The translations under genes and the position numbers were made by a program. A model generated the notes under the pieces. That model saw nothing but the letters and a program-made list of their open reading frames with translations. It was not told the DNA's origin and did no database searches. A DNA stretch of 35,373 bases from assembly GCA_030447745.1 (NCBI GenBank), contig JAUJOH010000010.1:1-35373 (forward strand). Reading direction: 5' to 3'. How positions within the stretch are numbered: the stretch's first letter is position 1; each line of letters opens with the position of its first letter. This DNA comes from Chloroflexota bacterium. Its GTDB lineage: Bacteria; Chloroflexota; Limnocylindria; Limnocylindrales; CSP1-4. Shown here piece after piece: positions 15,453 to 23,759 of the stretch.

Positions 15453-16497
15453 CGGTCTCGCAACGGACGAGACGCGCTCGCTCGCCGTCTGGATCGCGGC
15501 ACCGCGGCAGGTCGAGGTGCGCCGCGAGGAGCGGCGGACGCCGGGACCGAAGGATGTCCGCGTCGCCGCGGTCGTCTCCGGCGTGAGCGCCGGAAGCGAG
15601 CTGCTCGTCTATCGCGGCCTCGCCCCGCCCGATCTCGACCCGGACCTGCCGACGGTCGCCGGGTCCTTCGCGCTGCCGGTGAAGTTCGGCTACGCGAGCG
15701 TCGGGCGGGTCGTCGAGGTGGGGGCGGCGGTCTCCAGCCCGGCCGTCGGCGACCTCGTCTTCGTCCATCATCCCCACCAGTCCGAATACGTCGTGCCGGC
15801 GGACTTCCCGCTGCCGCTGCCGGCCGCTGTGCCGCCGAACGTCGGCGTCTTCACGGCCAACCTGGAAACGGCGGTGACCGTCGCCCTCGACGCCGCGCCG
15901 CGGCTCGGCGAGGCCGTGCTCGTCGTCGGCCAGGGCGTCGTGGGGCTGCTGATCACGATGCTGCTCGGCCGTGTCGCCGGCACGGTGATCACGGTGGACG
16001 GGTTCGAGCGGCGAAGGGACGCGTCCCTCCGCGCCGGTGCGGGGCATGCGCTGGCGCCCCACGACGATCTGGCGGTGGAGGTCCGTGACCTGACCGACGG
16101 GCGCGGAGCCGACGTCGTGGTCGAGGTGACAGGCGAGCCGCGGGCGCTCCAGTCGTGCCTCGACGCCGTCGCCTTCGGCGGGACGATCATCGTCGCCTCG
16201 TGGTACGGGACGCGCCCGGTGACGCTCGATCTGGGGGCCGCCTTCCACCGTCGGCGCGTCCGCCTCGTCAGCTCGCAGGTCTCGACGCTCGATCCCAGCC
16301 TCTCCGGCCGGTGGACCCGCGAACGGCGCAGCGAGCTTGTCCGGCAGCTTCTCGGCCAGCTCCCGCTCGGCGGCCTGATCAGCCACCGGTTCCCGATCGC
16401 GGATGCGGAACGGGCCTACCGGCTCCTCGACGAGCAGCCGGGCGAGGCGCTCCAGGTCGTCCTCGAGTACGACTCGCCGGTGCAGCGCGGCGGGTAG
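15445..16497 (+). CDS. MDR-family dehydrogenase, BchC-like (zinc-type alcohol dehydrogenase relative)
   Basis: The 350-residue protein has the segments VSGVSAGSELLVYRG and LPVKFGYASVGRVVEVG, then a Rossmann fold with GEAVLVVGQGVVGLLITMLL and ADVVVEVTGEP. Its N-terminal pattern (Ser-Gly-x-Ser-x-Gly-Ser-Glu, then a GY-x-x-VG stretch) resembles BchC-type and related dehydrogenases. The usual GHE and structural four-Cys zinc motifs are not seen, so metal dependence is doubtful. It starts with TTG at 15445 inside the end of the GCHII-reductase gene, implying a joint pathway. Reaction unknown: probably NAD(P)-linked oxidation or reduction of a small molecule derived from the fused enzyme's product. 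Confidence 0.82.
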   Translation: MPDGLATDETRSLAVWIAAPRQVEVRREERRTPGPKDVRVAAVVSGVSAGSELLVYRGLAPPDLDPDLPTVAGSFALPVKFGYASVGRVVEVGAAVSSPAVGDLVFVHHPHQSEYVVPADFPLPLPAAVPPNVGVFTANLETAVTVALDAAPRLGEAVLVVGQGVVGLLITMLLGRVAGTVITVDGFERRRDASLRAGAGHALAPHDDLAVEVRDLTDGRGADVVVEVTGEPRALQSCLDAVAFGGTIIVASWYGTRPVTLDLGAAFHRRRVRLVSSQVSTLDPSLSGRWTRERRSELVRQLLGQLPLGGLISHRFPIADAERAYRLLDEQPGEALQVVLEYDSPVQRGG

Positions 16498-16552
16498 GAC
16501 GACGGACGCGCACCGCCAGGCCGGCGCACGCGGCGCCTCAGTTGCCTTCGCG

Positions 16553-17647
16553 TCAGCCAGCCCCTTGCGCGGCGACGCGCCGGAGCACCGCGAAGAAACG
16601 CGCCGCCGTTTCGTCCCACGTCGGGCGATCGGCCGCCCGGCGCGCCGCCGCGGCTCCCAGGCGTACCCGGAGCTCGTCGCTCTCGGCCAGCTGGCGGATT
16701 GCATCTGTGAGACCGGCGACGTCCCCGACCGGTACCAGGAGTCCCTCCCGATCGTGCTCGGCGAGGAACGGGAGGTTGCCGGCTCGCCACCCGACCACCG
16801 GCAACCCGGCCGCCATGGCCTCGCCCCAGACCGTCCCGTACGGTTCCTCGAAGCTGGGCAGGACGAACGCGTCGGCGGCGCGGTACCAGCCGCTCATGCG
16901 GGACGGATCCACCACGCCGTGCACGACGACGCGCCCGGCCAGGTCAGACTGGGCCAGGCGCGCACGGACCTGCCGCGCGTACCGGAGGTCGGCGGCGGCG
17001 TCGCCGACGAGGTGCAGGGTCACGAGGTTCGGGGCGAGCGCGGCGACCGCGTCGAGCAGCTCCGCGATCCCCTTTCGCGGCACCCAGTTCGCCACCGACA
17101 GCGCGGCCATCCGCCGTCCGGCCCGCAGGTCGCCGGTGGACGGGCCGCCCTGGCGCGGTTCGCGGCCGGCGTCGGCCTCCACGTCTCGCCCTGGCGGAAT
17201 GACGGTGACGCGTCGTCGCGGTACACCCTGGCCGGCGAGCTGCTCTGCCAGCCAGTCGCTCGCCGCGATGACGACCCGACACCGTCGATACGCCCACAGG
17301 TCGAACGGCGCCTCGAGCAGGCGTCGCGCGCGCCCGTGGTCGATCCCACCAGCGGGCTGGTGGGCCATCGCGACGAGCGGGCGGTGGACGAACCGCAGCC
17401 ACGGAGCGGCGGGCGCGGCTGCGATGCTGTCCAGCACCACGACGTCCGCGGCGGCCAGTGCGTCGTGGGACAGCCAGGCCGGACCGGCGCCGGCGCTGAC
17501 GGGGAACGGAATGGCCGGCACGGACGCGAACCGAACCGCGACATCGCTGGCCGCGGCCCGGTCCGCCAGCCGGCGGTGATAGAGGTAGCCGCCGGTCATC
17601 CTGGCCGGATCGCCGAGCGTTAAGAGGGCCACGACCGTTCGCGTCAT
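16553..17647 (-). CDS. GT4-family glycosyltransferase
   Basis: This 364-residue GT-B protein has a C-terminal nucleotide-sugar domain with SVANWVPRKGIAELLDAVA, VVVHGVVDPSRMSGWYRAAD and LPSFEEPYGTVWGEAMAAG (the E-x7-E region), then GLPVVGWRAGNLPFL. The N-terminus carries MTGGYLYHRRLADR, a Gly-rich acceptor loop. ATG 17647 has a TAGGAG ribosome site about 8 nt upstream. It converges on the dehydrogenase gene and diverges, with overlapping 5' ends, from the second glycosyltransferase. Donor and acceptor are unknown. Confidence 0.9.
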   Translation of the reverse strand: MTRTVVALLTLGDPARMTGGYLYHRRLADRAAASDVAVRFASVPAIPFPVSAGAGPAWLSHDALAAADVVVLDSIAAAPAAPWLRFVHRPLVAMAHQPAGGIDHGRARRLLEAPFDLWAYRRCRVVIAASDWLAEQLAGQGVPRRRVTVIPPGRDVEADAGREPRQGGPSTGDLRAGRRMAALSVANWVPRKGIAELLDAVAALAPNLVTLHLVGDAAADLRYARQVRARLAQSDLAGRVVVHGVVDPSRMSGWYRAADAFVLPSFEEPYGTVWGEAMAAGLPVVGWRAGNLPFLAEHDREGLLVPVGDVAGLTDAIRQLAESDELRVRLGAAAARRAADRPTWDETAARFFAVLRRVAAQGAG

Positions 17648-18743
17648 CCACGTCGCTCCTACCGGCTTCGGGCCGGACGGCCTGTTCGGTGGCGGCGAAC
17701 GCTACCCCGTCGAGCTTGCCCGTGCGCTCTCGAGGCGGGTCGACACGACACTCGTCACGTTCGGACAGCAGGCCGGCGCTCGGGACGTCAGTGGGCTCCG
17801 GGTCCGGGTCGTGCGGCCGATCGGGCACGTTCGCGGTCACCCGGCGCGTCCCATCGCGCCGTCCCTCATCCGGGCCGTCCGAGACGCGGACGTCGTCCAC
17901 GTCCACCAGATGCGGAGCCCGGCAAGCGTCCTCGCGGCGCTCGCCGCCCGCCTGCGCGGTGCCGTCACTGCGGTCACGGATCACGGCCTGCAGGGACGCG
18001 ACTGGGGCGGGCTGGCGCCCCGCCTCTACGACCGCTTCCTGCTCGTCTCGCGCCACTCAGCAGACGACCTGCGCGCGCCGCCGGGGCGGACGCGGCTGAT
18101 CTTCGGTGGGGCGGATACGGAGCGGTATCGGCCGGACGACTCCGTCGCGCGCGACGGCGTCCTGTTCGTCGGCCGCCTGACGCCGCACAAGGGGATCGAC
18201 CGGCTCATCAGCGCGCTTCCGCCGGACGAGATCCTGTCGATCGCCGGCAGCGGCGGCCACGACCGGCTGCCGGGCGAGGGGGACTACCCGGCACTCCTCC
18301 GCCAGCTCGCCGCCGGGCGCCGGGTGCGGTTCCTGGGACCGGTCCCCGACGTGCACCTTCCCGAGCTCTACCGCCGGGCCGCGGTGCTCGCGCTGCCGTC
18401 CGTGCGGCAGACCTGCTACGGCCACACGATCGCCGTCTCCGAGCTCCTGGGGCTGGTGTGCCTCGAGGCGATGGCGAGCGGGACGCCCGTCGTGGCGAGC
18501 CGGATCGGCGGTCTGCCGGAGGTCATCGTCGACGGCGTCACGGGCTACCTGGTCGAGCCGGGCGACGAGCCGGCACTGCACGACCGCCTCGCCGAGCTGC
18601 TCGGGAACCGGTTGAAGGCCGCGGCGATGGGTCGCGCCGGGCGCGAGCGGGTGCTGGCGGAGTTCACCTGGGACCACTGCGCGGAGCGGTGTCTCGCCGC
18701 GTACCGAGAGGTTGCCGACGAGCCGGCACAACGGCCGGCCTGA
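17637..18743 (+). CDS. GT4-family glycosyltransferase with no canonical start codon
   Basis: The protein frame shows a full GT-B glycosyltransferase: RVIHVAPTGFGPDGLFGGGERYPVE at the very N-terminus (here split, the Gly-rich loop is GLFGGGERYP), VLFVGRLTPHKGIDRLI, and CLEAMASGTPVVASRIGGLPE near the C-terminus. The first in-frame ATG/GTG/TTG is GTG 17811, which would delete the first ~58 residues including the Gly-rich loop. Homology-like sequence clearly begins near 17637 (GTT; ACG at 17631), with AAGAGGG at 17622-17628 as a possible ribosome site. The start is thus unusual, mutated or misread. It is the divergent partner of the glycosyltransferase at 16553-17647. Confidence 0.82.
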   Translation, partial: VRVIHVAPTGFGPDGLFGGGERYPVELARALSRRVDTTLVTFGQQAGARDVSGLRVRVVRPIGHVRGHPARPIAPSLIRAVRDADVVHVHQMRSPASVLAALAARLRGAVTAVTDHGLQGRDWGGLAPRLYDRFLLVSRHSADDLRAPPGRTRLIFGGADTERYRPDDSVARDGVLFVGRLTPHKGIDRLISALPPDEILSIAGSGGHDRLPGEGDYPALLRQLAAGRRVRFLGPVPDVHLPELYRRAAVLALPSVRQTCYGHTIAVSELLGLVCLEAMASGTPVVASRIGGLPEVIVDGVTGYLVEPGDEPALHDRLAELLGNRLKAAAMGRAGRERVLAEFTWDHCAERCLAAYREVADEPAQRPA

Positions 18744-18776
18744 ACGCCCGCACCCGTCCGCTGGCGGAGGCGTCGC

Positions 18777-20903
18777 CTACTGCAGGACAGGCAGGCGGCG
18801 CCCAGAGGGCTGCGTGGGGGCAAGCGACTCGGCGAGGATCTCGGCGATGTCGCGGGCGGCCACCTGGCCGGCCGCATCGACCTTCTTCGAGGCCGCGTCC
18901 GCCAGCCCGTCGCGCATCATCACGACGCAGAACGGACACGACGTGGCAACGGTGGATGCACCCGTCTCGAGCGCCTGCCGCGTTCGCTCGGCGTTGATCC
19001 GGGTCCCGCGTGTCTCCTCCATCCACATGCGGCCGCCGCCGGCGCCGCAACAGAATGTCTTGCGGCCCGCGTTGTCCATCTCGCGGATGTCGAGGCCACC
19101 GACGGAGCCGAGGACGTCGCGTGGCGCCGCGATGACGCCGTTGTATCGGGCCAGATAGCACGAGTCGTGCACCGTGATTGGAGCCGCGCCGTTGACGCCC
19201 GGCCCGTCGCTCGCGCGGAGGCGGCCCGCCGCGAGCAGGTCCTGGAGGAAGACCGAGTGGTGGACGACTCGGAAGCTGCCGCCGACCTGCCCGTACTCGT
19301 TGGCAATCGTGTTGAAGCAGTGCGGGCAGGCGGTCACGATCGTCCGCTCCCCCAGCCCGTATCGGTTGAGCGTCTCGACGTTGCCGCCGGCGAGGATCTG
19401 CCAGATGTACTCGTTGCCCATCCGGCGCGCCGGATCGCCGCTGCACGACTCCTCCTGACCGAGGATCGCGAAGCGCACGCCGGCCGCGTCCAGGCAGGTG
19501 GCAAAGGCCCGCGCGACCTTCTTGTTCCGCTCGTCGAAGGCGGCCGCGCAGCCGACCCAGTAGAGCACCTCGAGCTCGTCCAGCCTGCCGGCGGCTCCCA
19601 TCGCGGCGACGGTCGGGACCTCGAACGGCAGGCCTCTCGTCCAGTCCGTGCGAGCGGTCGGCGGCTGGCCCCACGGATTGGCGACACCCTCCATGCCGCG
19701 GAAGGCGGCGGTCAGCTCGGACGGGAACCTCGACTCCTCGAGCACGAGGTTCCGCCTGAGCCCGACGATCTTGTCCACGTGCTCGATCAGCACGGGGCAG
19801 GCCTCGACGCAGGCGCCGCACGTCACGCAGTCCCAGACCGCCTCGTACGGGATGGCGTCGTCGACGATCGGCTTGGCGAGCGCATCGGCGGCGAGGCCGT
19901 CTGTCAGGCCGTGTGTCTCGCGGACGATGGGCGAGTTCGGGATCAGGTTGACCCCGTGCTCGGCCTCCACGGACATGTCGCGGATGCCCATGATGAACGT
20001 CTTGGGGTTCAGCGGCTTCCCGGTCTGCCAGGCCGGACACGCCTCCTGGCAGCGGCCGCACTCCGTGCACGTGAAGCCGTCGAGCAGGTCCTTCCAGCCG
20101 AGATCCTGGAGCGTCTTGAGCCCGAACGTCGCGGCCTCATCCTCGAGGTCTGCCGCCGGGAGCTGTCCGCGCGGCTCGAGCTTCCGGAGGTAGATGTTCG
20201 GGAAGGCGGTGGCGATGTGGAGGTGCTTGCTGAACGGCAGGTAGACGAGGAATGCGGCTACCAGCAGGATGTGCGCCCACCAGGCGGCGCCGAAGGCCAC
20301 CTCCAGCGCCGCGGCGCCGAGGGTCGACCGGAGCGGTCCGGCGAGCGCTGCCGCCACGAAGGCGCCGGGCTGGTCGCCGTAGCGAGCGAACTCAAGAGCC
20401 TCCGCCAGGAGCTCGGTCGCGACGACCCCGCCAATCATCGCCAGGATCAGGAGCGCGTCGCGGTTGAACGTCAGCCGCGCCGGGCGGGTCACCAGCCGCC
20501 GGAACAGCGCCCATCCGATGCTCACCAGCACGACCACCGCCACGACGTTCTGCATCGCGCTCACGGCGGCCCACACGACGCCGTCGAGCGGCGCGCTCAG
20601 GACCGTCTCGATGACGCCACCGGTGACGACGTTCGCGGTGCCGATCGTGAGGAGGATGAAGCCCCAGAAGATGCCGGCATGCATCAGGCCCGCGCGCCAG
20701 TCCTTGAACATCTTCGTCTGGATGAAGGCGTACTCGACGAGCCCGCCGATTCGCGCCGGCACGTTGGCAAACGGGTTCGACGGTCGAGCCGCCGCGAAGA
20801 CGCGGAGGTGGCGGGCCATGACGAGCGCGAACACCGCCACGGCACCCCAGAAGACGAGGAACACCAGGGGATAGGCCGGGACCTCGCGGAACGGCTCGAA
20901 CAT
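18777..20903 (-). CDS. etfD: EtfD-type membrane Fe-S oxidoreductase (Etf:menaquinone oxidoreductase)
   Basis: The 708-residue protein has a membrane domain (about 1-240) with five or six helices and histidines (GLMHAGIFWGF; WWAHILLVA) suited to heme b. Two 4Fe-4S motifs follow (CTECGRCQEACPA and CVTCGACVEACPV), then two CCG-type cysteine-rich modules (ACPHCFNTIANEY; DSCYLARYNG; FCCGAGGGRMW). This architecture matches the membrane Fe-S subunit of Etf:methylmenaquinone oxidoreductase (Mycobacterium Rv0338c/EtfD type). It would move electrons from EtfAB, encoded at 11009-12777, to menaquinone. Its ATG shares a base with the mogA stop (TGATG), so it closes the Moco-gene operon. The family also includes HdrD/GlpC-like proteins; the etf genes nearby favour EtfD. 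Confidence 0.88.
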   Translation of the reverse strand: MFEPFREVPAYPLVFLVFWGAVAVFALVMARHLRVFAAARPSNPFANVPARIGGLVEYAFIQTKMFKDWRAGLMHAGIFWGFILLTIGTANVVTGGVIETVLSAPLDGVVWAAVSAMQNVVAVVVLVSIGWALFRRLVTRPARLTFNRDALLILAMIGGVVATELLAEALEFARYGDQPGAFVAAALAGPLRSTLGAAALEVAFGAAWWAHILLVAAFLVYLPFSKHLHIATAFPNIYLRKLEPRGQLPAADLEDEAATFGLKTLQDLGWKDLLDGFTCTECGRCQEACPAWQTGKPLNPKTFIMGIRDMSVEAEHGVNLIPNSPIVRETHGLTDGLAADALAKPIVDDAIPYEAVWDCVTCGACVEACPVLIEHVDKIVGLRRNLVLEESRFPSELTAAFRGMEGVANPWGQPPTARTDWTRGLPFEVPTVAAMGAAGRLDELEVLYWVGCAAAFDERNKKVARAFATCLDAAGVRFAILGQEESCSGDPARRMGNEYIWQILAGGNVETLNRYGLGERTIVTACPHCFNTIANEYGQVGGSFRVVHHSVFLQDLLAAGRLRASDGPGVNGAAPITVHDSCYLARYNGVIAAPRDVLGSVGGLDIREMDNAGRKTFCCGAGGGRMWMEETRGTRINAERTRQALETGASTVATSCPFCVVMMRDGLADAASKKVDAAGQVAARDIAEILAESLAPTQPSGRRLPVLQ

Positions 20904-21514
20904 CAGCGCGCCGCGGCCTCGGATCCGTCCGGCTCGAGGGGCGGCAGGTCGTCGCGTCCGGCGGCCCGCGCGGCGCCGTGGTCGAACGGCCCGGCGAGCG
21001 TCTCGAGCGCATGCGGCAGGACCGGCATCAGCGCCTCGAGCGACTCGAGGGCTGCCTTGGGGCTGCCCGGCAGGTTCACGATCAGCGCACCGCTGCGAAC
21101 GCCGACGACGCCGCGGCTCAGGGCGGCCATCGGCGTGTGCCGGCGGCCCTCCGCGCGCATCAGCTCCGCGAGGCCCGGCACCTCGTACTCGACGACGGCG
21201 GCCGTCGCCTGCGGCGTCACGTCGCGCGGCGTCAGCCCGGTGCCGCCGGTCGTGACGACGAGCCGGTGCCGGGTCGTGGCCGCGACCAGCGTCGCCTCGA
21301 TGCGGGCCTGATCGTCCGGGACGAGCATGCGCTCGACCGCGAGCCCCAGATCGGCGAGCCGTTCCGCGACCGCCGCTCCGGACGCATCCTCGCGTTCGCC
21401 GGCGACGCTCCGGTCGCTGGCCGTGATCACCACGCCGCTGACGGCGGACCGCCGACGGTCGGCCACGGGGTCGGCGGACGCCGCCGCGCCCGTCGCGTGC
21501 GGGTCAGCGGTCAC
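20903..21514 (-). CDS. mogA: MogA/MoaB-type molybdopterin adenylyltransferase
   Basis: The 203-residue protein has [21 protein letters not shown], the [17 protein letters not shown] nucleotide/molybdopterin-binding loop and [16 protein letters not shown], as in MogA/MoaB. It activates molybdopterin by adenylylation before metal insertion by MoeA. The core is ~165 residues, preceded by about 30 Ala/Pro-rich residues. GTG 21514 is chosen because the frame upstream is shadow of moaC; an internal GTG at VVITASD is possible. It overlaps the moaC stop by 11 nt and etfD by 1 nt. Confidence 0.9.
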   Translation of the reverse strand: MTADPHATGAAASADPVADRRRSAVSGVVITASDRSVAGEREDASGAAVAERLADLGLAVERMLVPDDQARIEATLVAATTRHRLVVTTGGTGLTPRDVTPQATAAVVEYEVPGLAELMRAEGRRHTPMAALSRGVVGVRSGALIVNLPGSPKAALESLEALMPVLPHALETLAGPFDHGAARAAGRDDLPPLEPDGSEAAAR

Positions 21515-22274
21515 GGCCGGACCTCCGACGCTCGCCGCAGATCTGGCCGGCCGTGCGGGGCCCGGATCGCCGCGGCCGCTGGTCGTCGCGCGCCCGACTC
21601 GCGTCGGTGCCGCGATGCCAGTCGCCACTCTTGCCGCCCGTCTTCGAGACCAGCCGTACCGCGCTGATCTCCACGCCGCGATCGACGCCCTTGACCATGT
21701 CATACACGGTCAGGGCGGCCACGGTCGCCGCCGTCAACGCCTCCATCTCGACGCCGGTCGGCCCGGTCGTCGCCGCCTCGGCGCGAACACGGAGACCGCC
21801 GCCGGCCCGATCCGGCGTGACGGCCACCACGAGGTCGGTCAGCGGGAGCGGGTGGCAGAGGGGGATCAGCTCGCTCGTGCGCTTGCCGCCCATGACCCCG
21901 GCGAGCTCGGCGACGCCGAGCACGTCGCCCTTCTCGTTGCCGCCGTCGATCACGAGGCTGAGCGTCTCCGGGGACATCGACACGAACGCCTCCGAGACGG
22001 CGCGACGAGCGGTCGGCGGCTTCGCGGACACGTCCACCATCCGCGGCCGGCCGGCGCGGTCGAGGTGCGAGAGCCGCCGCCGCTCCGTGCGCGGCACGGG
22101 TCCGGCGGTCCTTGGTCGGCCGAGGCCGCCCGGCGGCGTCGCGCCCGGGGCGGGTCGGGCCCGCCGCTGGTCGCCGCGTTCGAGCCCGCCGGCGTCGGCC
22201 GGGCCGCCGCCTTCGGCTGCGACGTCGGCCGTATCGCGTGCGCGGACGTCGTCGTCGGTCAGCTCGTCGGTCAT
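21504..22274 (-). CDS. moaC: cyclic pyranopterin monophosphate synthase MoaC, with long extensions
   Basis: The core matches Moa[58 protein letters not shown] and [12 protein letters not shown], with the catalytic Lys/His-rich region intact. MoaC makes cPMP in the first stage of molybdenum cofactor synthesis. The gene encodes 256 residues against the usual ~160: about 75 charged, Gly/Pro-rich residues precede and ~35 Arg-rich residues follow the core. ATG 22274 has a GGAG ribosome site 5 nt upstream; GTG 22097 would give a protein nearer normal length. Its partner MoaA is not in the window. Confidence 0.9.
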   Translation of the reverse strand: MTDELTDDDVRARDTADVAAEGGGPADAGGLERGDQRRARPAPGATPPGGLGRPRTAGPVPRTERRRLSHLDRAGRPRMVDVSAKPPTARRAVSEAFVSMSPETLSLVIDGGNEKGDVLGVAELAGVMGGKRTSELIPLCHPLPLTDLVVAVTPDRAGGGLRVRAEAATTGPTGVEMEALTAATVAALTVYDMVKGVDRGVEISAVRLVSKTGGKSGDWHRGTDASRARDDQRPRRSGPRTAGQICGERRRSGRDR

Positions 22275-22293
22275 CGTGGCTCCATCGGGAGCG

Positions 22294-23706
22294 CTAGCGG
22301 ATCGGGTCGAGCCACCACAGCTCGACCTCCAGTCCGGCCGGCGGCTCGTCCACCGTCTCGGGGATGACCGCCAACGCCTCCGTCGCGGCCAGCGTCGAGA
22401 GCACGTGACTCCCCTGCCCGCCGGCCAGCCGGACGCGCAGCCGCCCGGCCGCATCGCGGACCGGCCGGCCGTCCGCGTCCCGGTCCACGGTCACGCGCAG
22501 GTGCGCCCGCCGGCCGGGGCTCTTTGACGTGCCCTCGCCCAGCACGGCCCGATCGGCGTCGCGGAGCAGTCGCCGATGGCCGGCCAGCGCGCGGAGCGCC
22601 GGGCGCACGAACAGCTCGAATGTCACGACGGTCGAAACCGGGTTGCCAGGCAGCCCGAAGAGCAGCGCTGGGGCCAGGCCGCCGCCTCGGTCAGCGGTCC
22701 CGAACGCGAACGGCTTGCCGGGCTGGACGGCAACGCGCCACAGGTCGATCCGTCCCACGGCGTCGAAGGCCGTCCGCACGACGTCGTACGGTCCAACCGA
22801 CACGCCGCCCGACACGATCACCGCATCCGCGCCACGGGCGAGTCCCTCGCGGACGCGAGCGAGGACGTCGTCGAGGCGGTCCGCCGCGATCCCGAGGTCG
22901 ATCGGCTCGCCACCGACTGCCGCCACCTGCGCAAGCAGCCCCGGGCGGTTCGCGTCCGGGATCCCGGCCTCGCCCAGCGGCTGCCCGGCGGACCGCACCT
23001 CGTCGCCGGTCGCCAGCACGGCCACGCGCGGGCGGCGATGGACGGTGATCCGGTCGACGCCGCTGCCCGCGGCGAGGGCAACCGCCGGTGGCGTGACGAC
23101 CGCGCCGGCGTCGAGGATCTGCGCCCCGGCTTCGAGGTCGCTGCCCGCGCGACGGACCGAGCCGCCGGCCGGCACCGCCTCGTGCACGAGGCACGAGCCC
23201 GGGAGCGGGCCGACCGCCTCGCGGCCGCGCGGCCCTGGCCGGCCGTCCGCGTCCAGCGGCGTCGTCGCCTCGACCGGCACGACCGCATCGGCGCCGGGCG
23301 GGACGGGCGCCCCGGTCGCGATCCGGACGGCCGTGCCGGGCCGGACGTGCGTCTCCGGGGCGGCGCCGGCGCGCACCTCGCCGATGACACGCAGCGTGAC
23401 GGGCGCCTCCTCCGACGCATCCAGCGTGTCCGCGGCCCGGATCGCGTAGCCGTCCATCGCGGAGTTGTCCCAGGGCGGGAGCGAGGTCGCGGCGACCACC
23501 GGCTCGGCGACCACCCGCCCGAGCGAGGCCAAGGGATCGAGGCGCTCGGGCGTCAGCGGTCCTGCGACGTGGCGGAGCAGTCGCTCGCGAGCCTCCTCGA
23601 CGGACAGGAGGCGGTCGAACGCGGTGGCTGCCCCGCGGGGCGCGGCCGGTCCTTCGGGCGCGACGCGCGCCGCCTCGGCGGCCTCGGGTCTCGCCGCGGC
23701 CGGCAT
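22294..23706 (-). CDS. moeA: molybdopterin molybdenumtransferase MoeA
   Basis: The 470-residue protein has [48 protein letters not shown] and [20 protein letters not shown], the standard MoeA motifs, and a C-terminal beta domain ending in [12 protein letters not shown]. MoeA inserts molybdate into adenylylated molybdopterin, the step after MogA, which is encoded two genes on. Start: ATG 23706 has GAGGA 7 nt upstream. A TTG at 23763 overlapping the protease stop (TTGA) is an alternative giving 489 residues. A ~35-residue Ala/Glu-rich stretch precedes the conserved core. Confidence 0.93.
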   Translation of the reverse strand: MPAAARPEAAEAARVAPEGPAAPRGAATAFDRLLSVEEARERLLRHVAGPLTPERLDPLASLGRVVAEPVVAATSLPPWDNSAMDGYAIRAADTLDASEEAPVTLRVIGEVRAGAAPETHVRPGTAVRIATGAPVPPGADAVVPVEATTPLDADGRPGPRGREAVGPLPGSCLVHEAVPAGGSVRRAGSDLEAGAQILDAGAVVTPPAVALAAGSGVDRITVHRRPRVAVLATGDEVRSAGQPLGEAGIPDANRPGLLAQVAAVGGEPIDLGIAADRLDDVLARVREGLARGADAVIVSGGVSVGPYDVVRTAFDAVGRIDLWRVAVQPGKPFAFGTADRGGGLAPALLFGLPGNPVSTVVTFELFVRPALRALAGHRRLLRDADRAVLGEGTSKSPGRRAHLRVTVDRDADGRPVRDAAGRLRVRLAGGQGSHVLSTLAATEALAVIPETVDEPPAGLEVELWWLDPIR

Positions 23707-23759
23707 GGTCGTGTCCTCGGGCGCAGCATCGGTGGCGCGCCGTGCGCCGGGAACCGTCG

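Noticed and set aside
15445..16497. Classical zinc alcohol dehydrogenase
   Set aside because: The GHE catalytic-zinc motif and the four-Cys structural zinc site are not visible, so I kept the broader MDR, BchC-like call.
19167..21311. 714-codon open frame on the + strand
   Set aside because: It is antisense to etfD and mogA, which have clear family motifs; its own translation is Arg/Ala/Gly-rich without any domain.
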